64,000 bases of DNA from JAZKFT01 sp963845495 (GCA_963845495.1 CAWJTH010000039.1:62001-126000), one strand, 5' to 3'; positions 9,048 to 17,054 are shown, counted from the stretch's first letter. The notes: generated by a model not told the origin, from the sequence alone. Program-made: numbers and translations.

Positions 9048-9473
9048 TTAATAGTTGCGATTGTAACCGCCGCCGCTTCCGCCACGACCACCACCGTATC
9101 CGCCGCTACCACCACGGTCGCCGCCGCCACCGCCGTATCCACCGCCGCCACGTTTTTGGTATCCGCCACCGCCGCCGCTTCCGCCGCGATCACCACCACG
9201 GTCACCGTAAGGTTTGCGTTCGCCTTGTGGGCGAGGTTGGCTTTCGTTAACGATGATCTGACGACCATTTTGGTCGCTTTCGTGCAAAGCACTGATGGCA
9301 GCGTTTCCAGCTTCTGCATCGGCCATTTCAACAAAACCGAAGCCTTTGCTACGGTTTCCTTTAAATTTGTCTACAACAATTTTAGCAGACAATACTTCCC
9401 CAAATGGGCTAAACAATTCAGCCAAGTCTTGGTCGGTCATAGTCCAAGACAGGTTTCCTACATAAATGTTCAT
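9048..9473 (-). CDS. Glycine-rich RRM RNA-binding protein
   Basis: A small (141 residue) RNA-binding protein with one RRM. RNP2 is IYVGNL at residues 3-8 and RNP1 is KGFGFVEM at residues 43-50. From about residue 90 the tail is Arg/Gly/Tyr-rich (repeats of GGGGYGGG type), as in cyanobacterial and Bacteroidota Rbp proteins and plant glycine-rich proteins. These often act as RNA chaperones, sometimes induced by cold; induction is not shown here. The Gly-rich tail produces long shadow frames on the opposite strand. It is convergent with the EnvC-like gene. Confidence 0.92.
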   Translation of the reverse strand: MNIYVGNLSWTMTDQDLAELFSPFGEVLSAKIVVDKFKGNRSKGFGFVEMADAEAGNAAISALHESDQNGRQIIVNESQPRPQGERKPYGDRGGDRGGSGGGGGYQKRGGGGYGGGGGDRGGSGGYGGGRGGSGGGYNRNY

Positions 9474-9622
9474 TTTTGAAACATTTTAAAATGTGATTAA
9501 AAATACCTTAAAATGAACATCCGCTGTAGGAACCGAGTAACTTACACGTTGCATCAATGAACCTTCAAACCGGCAACGTTCTCTAAGGCAATTCAAAAAT
9601 ATGGTAATTTACTCGGAATGGC

Positions 9623-9659
9623 CAAAAAAAGTCCTGAACAAAAAAATTGTTCAGGACTT
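9623..9659 (-). terminator. Terminator of the rpsF-rpsR-rplI operon
   Basis: AAGTCCTGAACA (9629-9640) pairs with TGTTCAGGACTT (9648-9659); on the leftward strand a run of seven T follows. Confidence 0.9.
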
Positions 9660-9680
9660 CGCAGAAATTTTTTGTTAAAA

Positions 9681-10127
9681 TTACTCAGCTACTACTTCAA
9701 ATTCAACTTCGGTTTCATTACTGTTACCAAAATCGATCTTTGCTTTGTACGTACCTAATTCTTTTACATCATCAACAATACTGATGCGACGACGGTCTAT
9801 TTCATAGCCTTTTTGTTCACGGATGGCACGGCTAATTTGAACCGAAGTAACGCTACCGAATATTTTACCGGTAGTACCCACTTTTGCACCGATTTTTAAT
9901 GGCGCTTCGGTCAATTTCGCAATTACTTGGTTTAATTCAGCCAATAATTTAGCTTCTTTTTTAGCTTGTACTTTTGTTTTTTCAGCCAATACTTTCAAAT
10001 TAGAAGGGCTGGCCTCAATAGCAAATTTTTGAGGTATTAAGTAATTACGGGCATAACCGTTTCTTACTGTTACCAACTCATTGGCTCCGCCAAGGTTGTT
10101 TACGTCCTGAATAAGGATTACTTGCAT
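9681..10127 (-). CDS. rplI: 50S ribosomal protein L9
   Basis: L9 is a 23S rRNA-binding ribosomal protein made of an N-terminal domain, a long helix and a C-terminal domain. The 148 residues start with MQVILIQDVNNLGGANEL, carry the signature VRNGYARNYLIP at residues 21-32, then a Lys-rich connecting helix, and the C-terminal domain with GKIFGSVT. Length matches the family. It is the last gene of rpsF-rpsR-rplI, but a 162-nt gap containing a strong 30-bp hairpin separates it from rpsR. Confidence 0.97.
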   Translation of the reverse strand: MQVILIQDVNNLGGANELVTVRNGYARNYLIPQKFAIEASPSNLKVLAEKTKVQAKKEAKLLAELNQVIAKLTEAPLKIGAKVGTTGKIFGSVTSVQISRAIREQKGYEIDRRRISIVDDVKELGTYKAKIDFGNSNETEVEFEVVAE

Positions 10128-10209
10128 TTTTTTTGTTTTGTTCCCAGCGCCCAGCAGTTTTTGTGCTGTCTCCGCACGAAACGGATTAGGGATGGTTACT
10201 AAAGGAGTT

Positions 10210-10280
10210 AGTAGTTAGTCGTTGGTACTTAGTAGTTGGTACGAAAACATCTAACTACTAAGCACCAACGACTAACTACT
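10210..10280. repeat. Long hairpin of heptads inside the ribosomal operon
   Basis: Bases 10210-10239 and 10251-10280 are inverted copies with 28 of 30 positions matching and an 11-nt loop. The arms consist of AGTAGTT/AGTCGTT heptads. It lies between the rpsR stop and the rplI start. No T run follows on the leftward strand, so it does not look like an intrinsic terminator; it may be an RNA processing or stability element, or simply inserted repeat. Confidence 0.85.
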
Positions 10281-10288
10281 TTGTATTT

Positions 10289-10552
10289 TTATTTCATTAA
10301 ATCCGTTACGTAAGGCAATAATGCCATCTGACGAGCTTTTTTAATAGCGTCAGATACTTTACGTTGGTATTTAAGACTGTTGCCAGTAAGACGACGTGGC
10401 AATACTTTACCTTGTTCGTTCAAAAACTTTTTCAAGAAATCAACATCTTTATAGTCGATGTATTTGATACCCATTTTCTTGAAACGGCAATACTTCTTTG
10501 GCCTTTTGTCCGCTTTAATGGCGGTGAGGTACTTAATTTCGTTCTTTGCCAT
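10289..10552 (-). CDS. rpsR: 30S ribosomal protein S18
   Basis: S18 binds S6 on the platform of the 30S subunit. The 87 residues contain the family core: YCRFKKMGIKYIDYKDVDFL, then LPRRLTGNSLKYQRKVSDAIKKARQ and the C-terminal ALLPYVTD. Length is normal. Its ATG lies 3 nt after the rpsF stop codon, so translation of the two is coupled and the S6:S18 stoichiometry is kept. Confidence 0.97.
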   Translation of the reverse strand: MAKNEIKYLTAIKADKRPKKYCRFKKMGIKYIDYKDVDFLKKFLNEQGKVLPRRLTGNSLKYQRKVSDAIKKARQMALLPYVTDLMK

Positions 10553-10555
10553 GGT

Positions 10556-10915
10556 TTATGCCTCCGCTTTTTGGGGTGCTTCAAAATGTTTTACACCACT
10601 TATCTTTCTGGCATTATACCCGACGGCGTATTTATCGAGTTTAGTGATCATGTGACGCATTACATTGTCGTCACGCAAAAGCTGAATTTTCAGCTTTTCA
10701 TTGAAGTCGGATGGCGCAATAAATTCCGTTACCCAGTAAAGACCAGTAGTCTTTTTTTGGATAGGGTACGCCAGTGATTTAAGTCCCCATGCGTTCTCGC
10801 TAACGATAGAACCACCTGCGTCCTTTACCAAAGCGGTAAATTTTGCTTGGGCGTTCTTGTAATCGTCTTCAGAAAGAACTGGAGTGAAAATCACCATCAA
10901 TTCATAATTGTTCAT
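10556..10915 (-). CDS. rpsF: 30S ribosomal protein S6
   Basis: S6 is the heterodimer partner of S18 on the 30S platform. The 119 residues begin MNNYELMVIFTPVLSEDDYK, include GGSIVSENAWGLKSLAYPI and GLYWVTEFIAPSDF, and end with RHMITKLDKYAVGY plus a short Ala/Lys tail. It is the first gene of the rpsF-rpsR-rplI operon, with a well-formed Bacteroidota promoter just upstream (10959-10988). No ssb gene is in the operon. Confidence 0.97.
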   Translation of the reverse strand: MNNYELMVIFTPVLSEDDYKNAQAKFTALVKDAGGSIVSENAWGLKSLAYPIQKKTTGLYWVTEFIAPSDFNEKLKIQLLRDDNVMRHMITKLDKYAVGYNARKISGVKHFEAPQKAEA

Positions 10916-10958
10916 TGTAGAACCCTGATTTGGTTAAAAAAAATTGTTAATTGGGCGG

Positions 10959-10988
10959 CGAAGGTAATACATTATGTAATATAATCAA
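10959..10988 (-). promoter_or_regulatory. Predicted promoter of the rpsF operon
   Basis: On the leftward strand a TTG at 10986-10988 is followed, after exactly 19 bp, by TACCTTCG (10959-10966). This is a one-base variant of the TAnnTTTG -7 element with consensus spacing. The predicted leader is about 40 nt. Confidence 0.6.
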
Positions 10989-11043
10989 GATAAAATAAAA
11001 CCAATGTTGAAAGCCGGCTCTTGTTTTATTTTGATATCATTGA

Positions 11044-11271
11044 TTATTTCATTTTACTTGAATCGGCCATCATTTTAACGGTACTGTCGGATTTATTTAC
11101 CAGACTATCCATTTTTGCTTTTGTACTATCGGCCATGCCGTTCATTTTGTCCGTTGTCTTATCGATTTTATTGTTGATGGTGGCAGAATCAGCCGAAATT
11201 ATGGTTGAAGTACTGCTTTCACCACAAGCCGCGAGGCTTACAATTGTTATGATTGCAAATATTTTTTTCAT
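11044..11271 (-). CDS. Small Ser/Thr/Lys-rich lipoprotein
   Basis: A 75-residue predicted lipoprotein with signal MKKIFAIITIVSLAAC (lipobox SLAAC, Cys16). The mature part is low-complexity and rich in Ser, Thr, Asp, Lys and Met, with a loose repeat around MADSTKAKMDSL and MMADSSKMK, probably one amphipathic helix. No family is recognised. It lies upstream of rpsF on the same strand but outside that operon's promoter. Small helical lipoproteins like this are common in Bacteroidota; the function is unknown. Confidence 0.65.
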   Translation of the reverse strand: MKKIFAIITIVSLAACGESSTSTIISADSATINNKIDKTTDKMNGMADSTKAKMDSLVNKSDSTVKMMADSSKMK

Positions 11272-11339
11272 CTTTAAATTTTTAGCAAAGCAAAAGTTAT
11301 TTTAAGTTTAAAGGGTAATTTACTTAAACCGCAAATCAA

Positions 11340-12350
11340 TAACAGCTCTTTGAAAAGTCTAATTTAATTAGTATTTTTACGCTAATAAAATTAGGATATG
11401 TTTTCATCCCTCAACGTGTTCGAGTTCCACGAAAAGTTCGGCAATGCCGACAGTTGCCTGCGTTACCTGGCGGATTTCAAATGGAAGGACGGCTTCACCT
11501 GTTGCCACTGTTGCCACACCGTTTGCGGCAAGGGCTACACGCCGTACGCCAGGCGCTGCAAAAAGTGCCACCATGACGAGAGCGCCACCGCCAACACCAT
11601 CTTCCACAACCTGAAGTTCGGTGTCGACAAGGCCTTTTATGGCGTTTTCCGGCTGTGCAAGAAGAAGGGCATGTCGTCCTACGAACTGGCAAAGGAGATC
11701 GGGGTTACCCAGAAGACCGCATGGCTATTCCATTGCAAGCTCCAGCAGTCCATGGCAAGCAGCGGGAAATCACCGCTCACCGGCGAGGTCCACATCGACG
11801 AGTTCGTTACGGGCGGCCCCGAAAAAGGGAAGCCCGGCAGGAGCGACGGCGAGAAGAAGAAGACGCTGGTGATGGTCGAGGTGAGGCCCGGCAGGAAGAT
11901 GGGGCGGGTGTACTGCAGCAGCATCGACGACTACAAAAAGGCGACGCTCTACCCCATCATCGAAAAAACGGTATCGCCGGGCGCAAGGGTGGTGACCGAT
12001 GAATACCCCAGTTACGACGCCCTCAAGGAAAAGTTCCCGGCGGCGGTGCAACGGAAGAGCGACAGGGGCGCCGCCTTCCCGGTACTGCACCAGCAGGTCA
12101 TGAACTTCAAGGGCTGGCTCAGGGGCATCCACCACCACTGCGATGAAAAGCACTACCAGAAATACCTGGACGAGTATTGCTTCAAGACCAACAGGAGGAA
12201 CACCGAGCAGGGCATATTCCGGTCGATTATCGGACGGGTGGTGAAGATGAAAACAAAAACTTTCAAAGAGCTAAAGGCCATTGCGGCGTAAGTATGTTAT
12301 TCTATAAGTTTATTATTCGATACCTAAAATATTGTACCATACTAATTATT
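11340..12350 (+). mobile_element. IS1595-type insertion sequence (ends not resolved)
   Basis: One transposase gene lies between leftward host genes and is clearly GC-richer than its surroundings. Two short inverted-repeat pairs could be the ends: TAATTAGTAT at 11365-11374 against 12339-12348, and AGCTCTTTGAAA at 11344-11355 against 12261-12272. The second pair would place the right end inside the reading frame. Neither is flanked by an obvious direct repeat, so the boundaries are approximate. Confidence 0.55.
11398..12291 (+). CDS. IS1595 family (ISXO2-like) transposase
   Basis: A 297-residue transposase with an N-terminal zinc ribbon (CCHCC near residue 35, then CKKCHHDES) and a C-terminal DDE-type ISXO2 domain. 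Candidate catalytic residues are the Asp of HIDEFVTGG, the Asp of VVTDEYPSY and the polar residues around FKTNRRN. This arrangement is that of the IS1595 family. The frame is intact and the length usual, so it may be functional. Codon use is strongly GC-rich (CTG, GGC, AAG) in contrast to the AT-rich host genes, which suggests recent arrival from a higher-GC relative. Confidence 0.92.
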   Translation: MFSSLNVFEFHEKFGNADSCLRYLADFKWKDGFTCCHCCHTVCGKGYTPYARRCKKCHHDESATANTIFHNLKFGVDKAFYGVFRLCKKKGMSSYELAKEIGVTQKTAWLFHCKLQQSMASSGKSPLTGEVHIDEFVTGGPEKGKPGRSDGEKKKTLVMVEVRPGRKMGRVYCSSIDDYKKATLYPIIEKTVSPGARVVTDEYPSYDALKEKFPAAVQRKSDRGAAFPVLHQQVMNFKGWLRGIHHHCDEKHYQKYLDEYCFKTNRRNTEQGIFRSIIGRVVKMKTKTFKELKAIAA

Positions 12351-13665
12351 TCTTTCTAAAAAACAATCGGATAGGAACACCTTTAAAATCAAAATGTTCC
12401 CTTAATTTATTTTCCAAATAATTTTTATATGGCGCTTTAATATCATCGGGGAAATTGCAGAAAAAAGCAAATGACGGAACAAAGGTTGGAAGCTGTGTTA
12501 CATATTTTATTTTGATCAAATTGCCACGTACCATCGGCGGATTATACGCTTCAATGGCTTTTAGCATCTTATCATTCAACTGCGATGTTGGAACCTTTTT
12601 GCTGCGGTTAGCATATACTTCCAACGCTATTTCAATTACTTTAAAAATCCTTGTTTTTTCTTTTACCGATACAAATAAAATAGGAACATCGGTGAACGGC
12701 GCTAGTTTTCTTTTTAGTTCTGTTTCGTAGTCTTTGGCCGTATTGGTGGCTTTTGCTTCAACCAAATCCCACTTATTTACCACAATCATTACACCCTTTC
12801 CTTTTTTAACGGCTAGGCTAAAAATGCTTAAATCTTGCGCAGTAATACCTTGTTGTGCATCAATCAACAGCAAGCAAACGTCTGCTTCATCCATGGCACG
12901 GATAGCACGGATCACAGAATAAAACTCTAAATCTTCGCTTACTTTCGATTTGCGGCGGATACCTGCGGTATCAATCAATACAAATTCTTTTTGAAAAAGA
13001 TTGTAATGTGTATGGATGGTATCGCGGGTGGTACCGGCAACACTGCTTACGATGGTTCGCTCCTCGCCTACCAACGCGTTCAACAAACTGCTTTTACCAA
13101 CATTAGGCTGGCCCATAATACTGAACTTCGGCAAATCGTCGTGTACGGAAATGCCTTCAGATGCTTCTGGCGTAATTAATTCTGCCAAAGCATCCAATAC
13201 TTCTCCTGTGCCGCCACCATTTATGCTGGAAACAAAAAAAGTGTTTTCAAAACCGAGGCTATAAAATTCTGTAGCCGCCAATTGACGCTCGCCATTATCT
13301 ACTTTATTTACCACCAAAAAAACAGGTTTTGTGGTGCGGCGCAATAAATGTGCCATATTATCATCTAAACTGGTAATGCCGGTCGCCACATCTACCATAA
13401 AAATAATGGCATGCGCTTCTTCAATGGCAACTTTTACCTGTTTGGCAATTTCGCGTTCAAAAACATCTGCGCTGTCCGGCACAAAACCACCCGTATCAAC
13501 TACGTTAAACGATTTGCCGATCCATTCGGCCACCCCGTATTGGCGGTCGCGGGTTACGCCGCTTATATCGTCCACAATTGCTTTGCGTTGTTCCAACAAT
13601 CGGTTAAAAAAAGTACTTTTTCCTACGTTGGGCCTCCCAACAATTGCTACTGTAAATCCAGCCAT
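12346..13665 (-). CDS. der: Ribosome biogenesis GTPase Der
   Basis: Der (EngA) is a tandem-domain GTPase needed for 50S subunit assembly. The 439 residues contain two G domains: GRPNVGKST near residue 10 with DTGG and NKVD, and GQPNVGKSS near residue 185 with DTAG and NKWD. A C-terminal KH-like domain ends with FKGVPIRLFFRKK. Length is typical. Its 3' end touches the right boundary region of the IS, but the C-terminus looks complete. era, another assembly GTPase, lies 0.6 kb upstream on the same strand. Confidence 0.97.
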   Translation of the reverse strand: MAGFTVAIVGRPNVGKSTFFNRLLEQRKAIVDDISGVTRDRQYGVAEWIGKSFNVVDTGGFVPDSADVFEREIAKQVKVAIEEAHAIIFMVDVATGITSLDDNMAHLLRRTTKPVFLVVNKVDNGERQLAATEFYSLGFENTFFVSSINGGGTGEVLDALAELITPEASEGISVHDDLPKFSIMGQPNVGKSSLLNALVGEERTIVSSVAGTTRDTIHTHYNLFQKEFVLIDTAGIRRKSKVSEDLEFYSVIRAIRAMDEADVCLLLIDAQQGITAQDLSIFSLAVKKGKGVMIVVNKWDLVEAKATNTAKDYETELKRKLAPFTDVPILFVSVKEKTRIFKVIEIALEVYANRSKKVPTSQLNDKMLKAIEAYNPPMVRGNLIKIKYVTQLPTFVPSFAFFCNFPDDIKAPYKNYLENKLREHFDFKGVPIRLFFRKK

Positions 13666-13671
13666 GATATT

Positions 13672-13850
13672 CAGTTCGCAGTTGGCAATTTGCAGTTGGC
13701 AAATGGCTTCTTGCTATTTTTAATTTGATTATTTAATTGATCAGTTTGCTTTGGGCATCCACAGTTGGCAATGACCCTTGCTATTCTTAATTTGATTACT
13801 TATTACTCGGTTCGCTTTTGGGCATTCGTAGTTGGTAAATGGCTTCGTGT
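13672..13850. repeat. Heptad and longer repeats upstream of der
   Basis: CAGTTCG, CAGTTGG, CAATTTG, CAGTTGG and CAAATGG are contiguous at 13672-13706. A longer block of about 65 bp with CTTGCTATT-TTTAATTTGATTA and GGGCATC-AGTTGG text then occurs twice (about 13709-13770 and 13778-13843). Confidence 0.7.
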
Positions 13851-13854
13851 TATA

Positions 13855-14217
13855 TTACAAATATTTATCTGGGTATTGAATCATATATCCCAACATTCTC
13901 CCTACCTCCGCGAATCTACTTGACAAATCTAAAAACTTTTCTTGGCCAATATATTTACAGTCAACCGAAAATTGCAACCAAACCTCAGTTTCTGTGTTTT
14001 CCATATCACTGTCTGTTAGCTTGCTAATAAAGTGAGCAGGATATCTTCTTTTGCGATACCCTTCACCAAAATTTACACAAACTGATCTTGAACTTCTTCG
14101 TATCTGATCCGTAAGGCTATATTTTTCTTCAGGGGGGAACGATTTACTCACCTCAAAAATGTCCATTGCCAGTGAGTAAGCCTTTTTAAAAACTTCTAAA
14201 TCCCGATAGGTACCCAT
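13855..14217 (-). CDS. Four helix bundle protein (S23/23S rRNA intervening-sequence type)
   Basis: A 120-residue all-helical protein beginning MGTYRDLEVFKKAYSLAMDI, with PPEEKYSLTDQIRRSSRSVCVNFGEGY in the middle and a C-terminal helix with FAEVGRMLGYMIQ. This is the four-helix-bundle family first seen encoded in 23S rRNA intervening sequences. Here it is free-standing, sits between der and era, and is flanked on both sides by repeats with AGTTGGCA/TGCCAACT words (13672-13850 and about 14255-14290). The family is often found in variable, repeat-rich spots. The molecular function is unknown. Confidence 0.88.
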   Translation of the reverse strand: MGTYRDLEVFKKAYSLAMDIFEVSKSFPPEEKYSLTDQIRRSSRSVCVNFGEGYRKRRYPAHFISKLTDSDMENTETEVWLQFSVDCKYIGQEKFLDLSSRFAEVGRMLGYMIQYPDKYL

Positions 14218-14282
14218 TTATTATTTGTTTGAGTGTCCAAAATTAGTAAAGCGCCAACTGCCAACCTTAAAACTGCCAACTG

Positions 14283-15161
14283 CTAATTGTATCCAAACTC
14301 CCTGAGCCTCAATTCATCATCCCGCCATTTGGGTTTTACTTTTACAAATAACTCCAAGAAAACCTTTTGCCCTAAAAACGCTTCAATGGCAATCCTACTT
14401 TCGGTTCCCAGCTTTTTTATCATTTTACCACCATCGCCGATAATGATGAATTTTTGTGTGTCGCGATGAACGATAATATCGGCTTGAATTTTTACGAGTG
14501 TAGTTTTCTCTTTAAATTCTTGCACTAAAACAGCTGTGTGATAGGGCAATTCTTCATGATATAATTCATATATTTTTTCGCGGATCATTTCGCTTACAAA
14601 AAACTTGGTGGGCAAATCGCTTAAATCGTCTTGCGGATAAAACGGTTCGCCTTCGGGAATGTATTTTAACATCAGCGGCAACAATTTGTCAACACCTTGT
14701 TTTGTTTCCAAACTCATTGCGAGTACCTCTTTACAGTAAGGTTGTGTGCTAAAAAATTCAATTGCTTCCTGGGTTCCTTTTGGACTTATTTTATCCGTTT
14801 TATTGCAAATTACAATGGCCGGTACTTTTAATTTTAAAGCGGAGAACACTTCGTTTGCAGCGGCATAATTATTATCGCTCAAGTCGTACAATAAAACGGT
14901 GGCATCGGCATCTTCCAAAGCATTTTTCACCTGCGCCATCATTTTTTGGTGCAGTTTATATTTTGGATCGATGATGCCAGGTGTATCTGAAACTACAATT
15001 TGGTAATTTTCACCGTTCAAAAATGCTTTGATGCGATGCCTTGTGGTTTGAACTTTATGGCTAACAATAGCCATTTTTTCACCCACCAACGCATTGAGGA
15101 GAGTGCTTTTGCCAGCATTGGGCTTGCCGAAAATACTGATGAAACCTGATTGGAAAGACAT
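14283..15161 (-). CDS. era: GTPase Era
   Basis: Era binds the 3' end of 16S rRNA and aids 30S maturation. Using the ATG at 15161 (MSFQSGFISIFGKPNAGKST) gives 292 residues; the frame stays open seven codons further. Visible motifs are GKPNAGKS (G1), DTPG (G3), NKTD (G4) and a C-terminal KH domain with GDGGKMIKKLG. Gly-rich KH loop and length fit Era. The gene ends within a short repeat rich in AACTGCC words. Confidence 0.96.
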   Translation of the reverse strand: MSFQSGFISIFGKPNAGKSTLLNALVGEKMAIVSHKVQTTRHRIKAFLNGENYQIVVSDTPGIIDPKYKLHQKMMAQVKNALEDADATVLLYDLSDNNYAAANEVFSALKLKVPAIVICNKTDKISPKGTQEAIEFFSTQPYCKEVLAMSLETKQGVDKLLPLMLKYIPEGEPFYPQDDLSDLPTKFFVSEMIREKIYELYHEELPYHTAVLVQEFKEKTTLVKIQADIIVHRDTQKFIIIGDGGKMIKKLGTESRIAIEAFLGQKVFLELFVKVKPKWRDDELRLREFGYN

Positions 15162-15260
15162 TCTTTGAGCTTTTAGCTGCAAGCTTTTAGCCGCAAGCCT
15201 TTAACCAAAAGCTACTTCTAAACTTGCAATACTTCATTATAAATGAAGTAATTAGGTATA

Positions 15261-15286
15261 AACTAAAATTCCCGCCGAGGCGGGAA
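15261..15286 (-). terminator. Terminator after tRNA-fMet
   Basis: TTCCCGC (15269-15275) and GCGGGAA (15280-15286) form a stem with a CGAG loop; on the leftward strand TTTTAGTTT follows. It lies 12 nt past the tRNA. Confidence 0.8.
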
Positions 15287-15297
15287 CTCTGATTTAG

Positions 15298-15369
<72 letters not shown>

Positions 15370-15499
15370 ATGTAGAAACTCAAAATTTGGATATCCTTGT
15401 TTTGAATTGGACTGCAAATGTATAAGCATTATTTTTATCGGCCAAACTTTTTTTATTTTTTATTGTAAACGTTGCCTAACGTAAGAATTTATTTATTGT

Positions 15500-15544
15500 C
15501 GATGGGCTTCGCCCGTCGCTGTGAGATGTCGTCCTTTGGGACTT
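15500..15544. repeat. Two-hairpin motif, copy 1
   Basis: CGATGGGCTTCGCCCGTCG forms one hairpin and GTCCTTTGGGAC a second, 12 nt later. The same pair recurs at 23785-23831 with base changes that mostly keep the pairing, and in both places a 15-bp tandem array follows. Confidence 0.75.
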
Positions 15545-15572
15545 TTTATATTTTGATTACTTAGGCTTAAAC

Positions 15573-15707
15573 CTTGCATTCTTGAGCCTTGTTTTCTTAA
15601 GCCTTGTTTTCTTGAACCCCGCTTTCTTGAGCCTTGTTTTCTTGAGCCTTGTTTTCTTGTGCCTTGTATCCTTGTACCTTGTTTTCTTAAACCATACTTT
15701 CTCAAGC
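15573..15707. repeat. Nine-copy 15-bp tandem array
   Basis: Nine units of consensus CTTGTTTTCTTGAGC run without gaps. Because 15 is a multiple of 3, the complement reads as repeats like KQGSR, but no start context or domain supports a gene. Confidence 0.85.
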
Positions 15708-15717
15708 CTTGGAAACC

Positions 15718-16437
15718 TTAATTCTTGATCTGCTTAATATCCGATGCGCCACTGCTAAACACTTGTTTTGCGGTTGGTTCGCCTTTATATGTAATGTCGC
15801 TACTGCCGGTGGCTTTTGCTTTTAGTTCTTTATTGATCGTAATTTTTACATCAGAAGCGCCTGATGCTTCAATATCGCAATTGTCGGCAACTAAATCATA
15901 GCCTTTTACATCGCTTGAGCCGGCTACTGTGATTTTTAGGTTATTCGTTTTACCAGAAATGTGGAAATCGCTGCTGCCGCTGGCTTCCAGCCTTAAATTT
16001 TGAGTATTTACCGCACCTTTAAAATCGCTTGAACCGGATAATGCAATGGCCAAATCAACGGTATTTAAGTTTCCTTCTACATACACATCACACGAACCAC
16101 TCGCCTGCAAACGACCAAGATCTTTCACCGAAACATACGCTTTCATTTGTTTGCCGCTGCCCCAATTTTTAAAACCGCTACCGTCAAAACCAATATACAA
16201 AGTGCCGTTTTTTACTTCAGTGGTAATGCGCTTTACCAAATCAGCATCTTTGGCGCTAACGGCCACTGCGGTTTGAGAGCTTTGCGTTAAATACAAATCC
16301 ACCGCACTTGAAATGGAAATATTGTTGAAATTACCAACACTACGTACTTGCGCATTGGGGTCGTTAATAACTTTTTGACCAAAAGAAAACTGCGTAATAA
16401 TAAGTAACGCAACTATAAAACGAATTTTATTTAACAT
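15718..16437 (-). CDS. GIN-domain (DUF2807) secreted protein
   Basis: A 239-residue exported protein with signal peptide (MLNKIRFIVALLIITQFSFG) and a head GIN/DUF2807 domain. The body is a series of short beta-helix-like repeats with the recurring text ASGSCDV, LSGSSDF, ASGSSDF, AGSSDV, ASGASDV, TGSSDI and SSGASDI, each about 20 residues apart. Such proteins are common in Bacteroidota and are annotated as putative adhesin heads, but no ligand is known. Genes encoding them are usually single units, as here. Its 3' end directly abuts the 15-bp array. Confidence 0.88.
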   Translation of the reverse strand: MLNKIRFIVALLIITQFSFGQKVINDPNAQVRSVGNFNNISISSAVDLYLTQSSQTAVAVSAKDADLVKRITTEVKNGTLYIGFDGSGFKNWGSGKQMKAYVSVKDLGRLQASGSCDVYVEGNLNTVDLAIALSGSSDFKGAVNTQNLRLEASGSSDFHISGKTNNLKITVAGSSDVKGYDLVADNCDIEASGASDVKITINKELKAKATGSSDITYKGEPTAKQVFSSGASDIKQIKN

Positions 16438-16941
16438 TTTAATTAGATTTAGGTATTGGTATTACGAGCAATCCTTAAGAATGTTACCGCAAAAATTATT
16501 TCTTTCTACAACATTGTTGCAAGAAGCGTAAACGCTGGTCATTAAGTCATTGGGTAATTAAGTCATTGTGTTTTGCAAAATAAGAAATAACGGCTATTGC
16601 TGACAATCATCCTGGACAAATGGCTATTGACCCAATTATTTAGTGACTAAGTTGGGGGAAAACCGTGTTGGTAAAGCCCAATGAATATTCCTTAGCCGAA
16701 AATCTACCCCCGATTGCAGCAAGTAGCCCACAGCACGGGCATGCGTTACGCACGGGCTTGCGTGGCCTACTGCTAAAAGCGGGACGAGTGCTGAAGGTTG
16801 TTCCAAAGTCGAGGTACAAAAAAGTAATTGGGTAAATAGGTAATTGGGTAATTATATGGCAACTACTGTTCTAATTACTCAATTACCTATTTACTTAATT
16901 ACTCTTTCGGTGCAAAAAAGAATTTGCATGTTCAAAATTGT
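16438..16941. other. Repeat-rich intergenic stretch, no gene
   Basis: It holds a duplicated TTAAGTCATTGGGTAA-type heptad patch near 16540-16575 and an imperfect GC-rich palindrome at about 16730-16772 (CCCACAGCACGGG... against ...GCACGGGCTTGCG). It also holds a 32-bp inverted repeat (16823-16854 with 16872-16903, 29 of 32 matching) made of GGTAATTG-type heptads. No coding frame is convincing. Confidence 0.7.
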
Positions 16942-16949
16942 TACTTTTG
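16942..16949 (+). promoter_or_regulatory. Predicted -7 element of the TPP riboswitch transcript
   Basis: TACTTTTG fits TAnnTTTG and ends 11 nt before the first paired base of the riboswitch. A TTTG lies upstream at about 16923-16926 with somewhat short spacing (15 bp). Confidence 0.55.
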
Positions 16950-16960
16950 CAAAAATTTAT

Positions 16961-17054
16961 TTGCCCGGGGCGCTGGAAATTCGCTTTTAGCGGATGGATG
17001 GCTGAGAATGACCCGTAGAACCTGATCAGGATAATACCTGCGTAAGGGAGGCAA
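16961..17054 (+). promoter_or_regulatory. TPP riboswitch (THI element)
   Basis: The conserved thiamin pyrophosphate aptamer is clear: GGGGCGC near 16967, CTGAGA at 17002-17007, then ACCCGTAGAACCTGATCAGG, ATAATACCTG and CGTAAGGGA. A P1 stem is formed by TTGCC (16961-16965) and GGCAA (17050-17054). It lies 66 nt before the ATG of the TonB receptor gene. TPP binding is expected to reduce expression, probably by blocking translation since no terminator hairpin is seen in the short spacer. Confidence 0.95.

Noticed and set aside
9024..9479. Rightward frame of 151 codons over the RRM gene
   Set aside because: It is the antisense of the Gly-rich tail, giving low-complexity Ala/Thr text; the RRM on the other strand is unmistakable.
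10210..10280. Intrinsic terminator between rpsR and rplI
   Set aside because: There is a strong stem, but no T run on the transcribed strand in either position.
11655..12153. Several long frames inside the IS
   Set aside because: They are shadows caused by the high GC content of the transposase gene.
11344..12272. AGCTCTTTGAAA inverted pair as the certain IS ends
   Set aside because: The right copy lies inside the transposase frame and the outer flanks show no direct repeat; kept only as one option.
15493..15705. Possible small Lys/Gly/Arg-rich repeat protein
   Set aside because: The frame is the 15-bp array plus the hairpin motif; the second copy of the hairpin motif carries a one-base length difference that would break such a frame.
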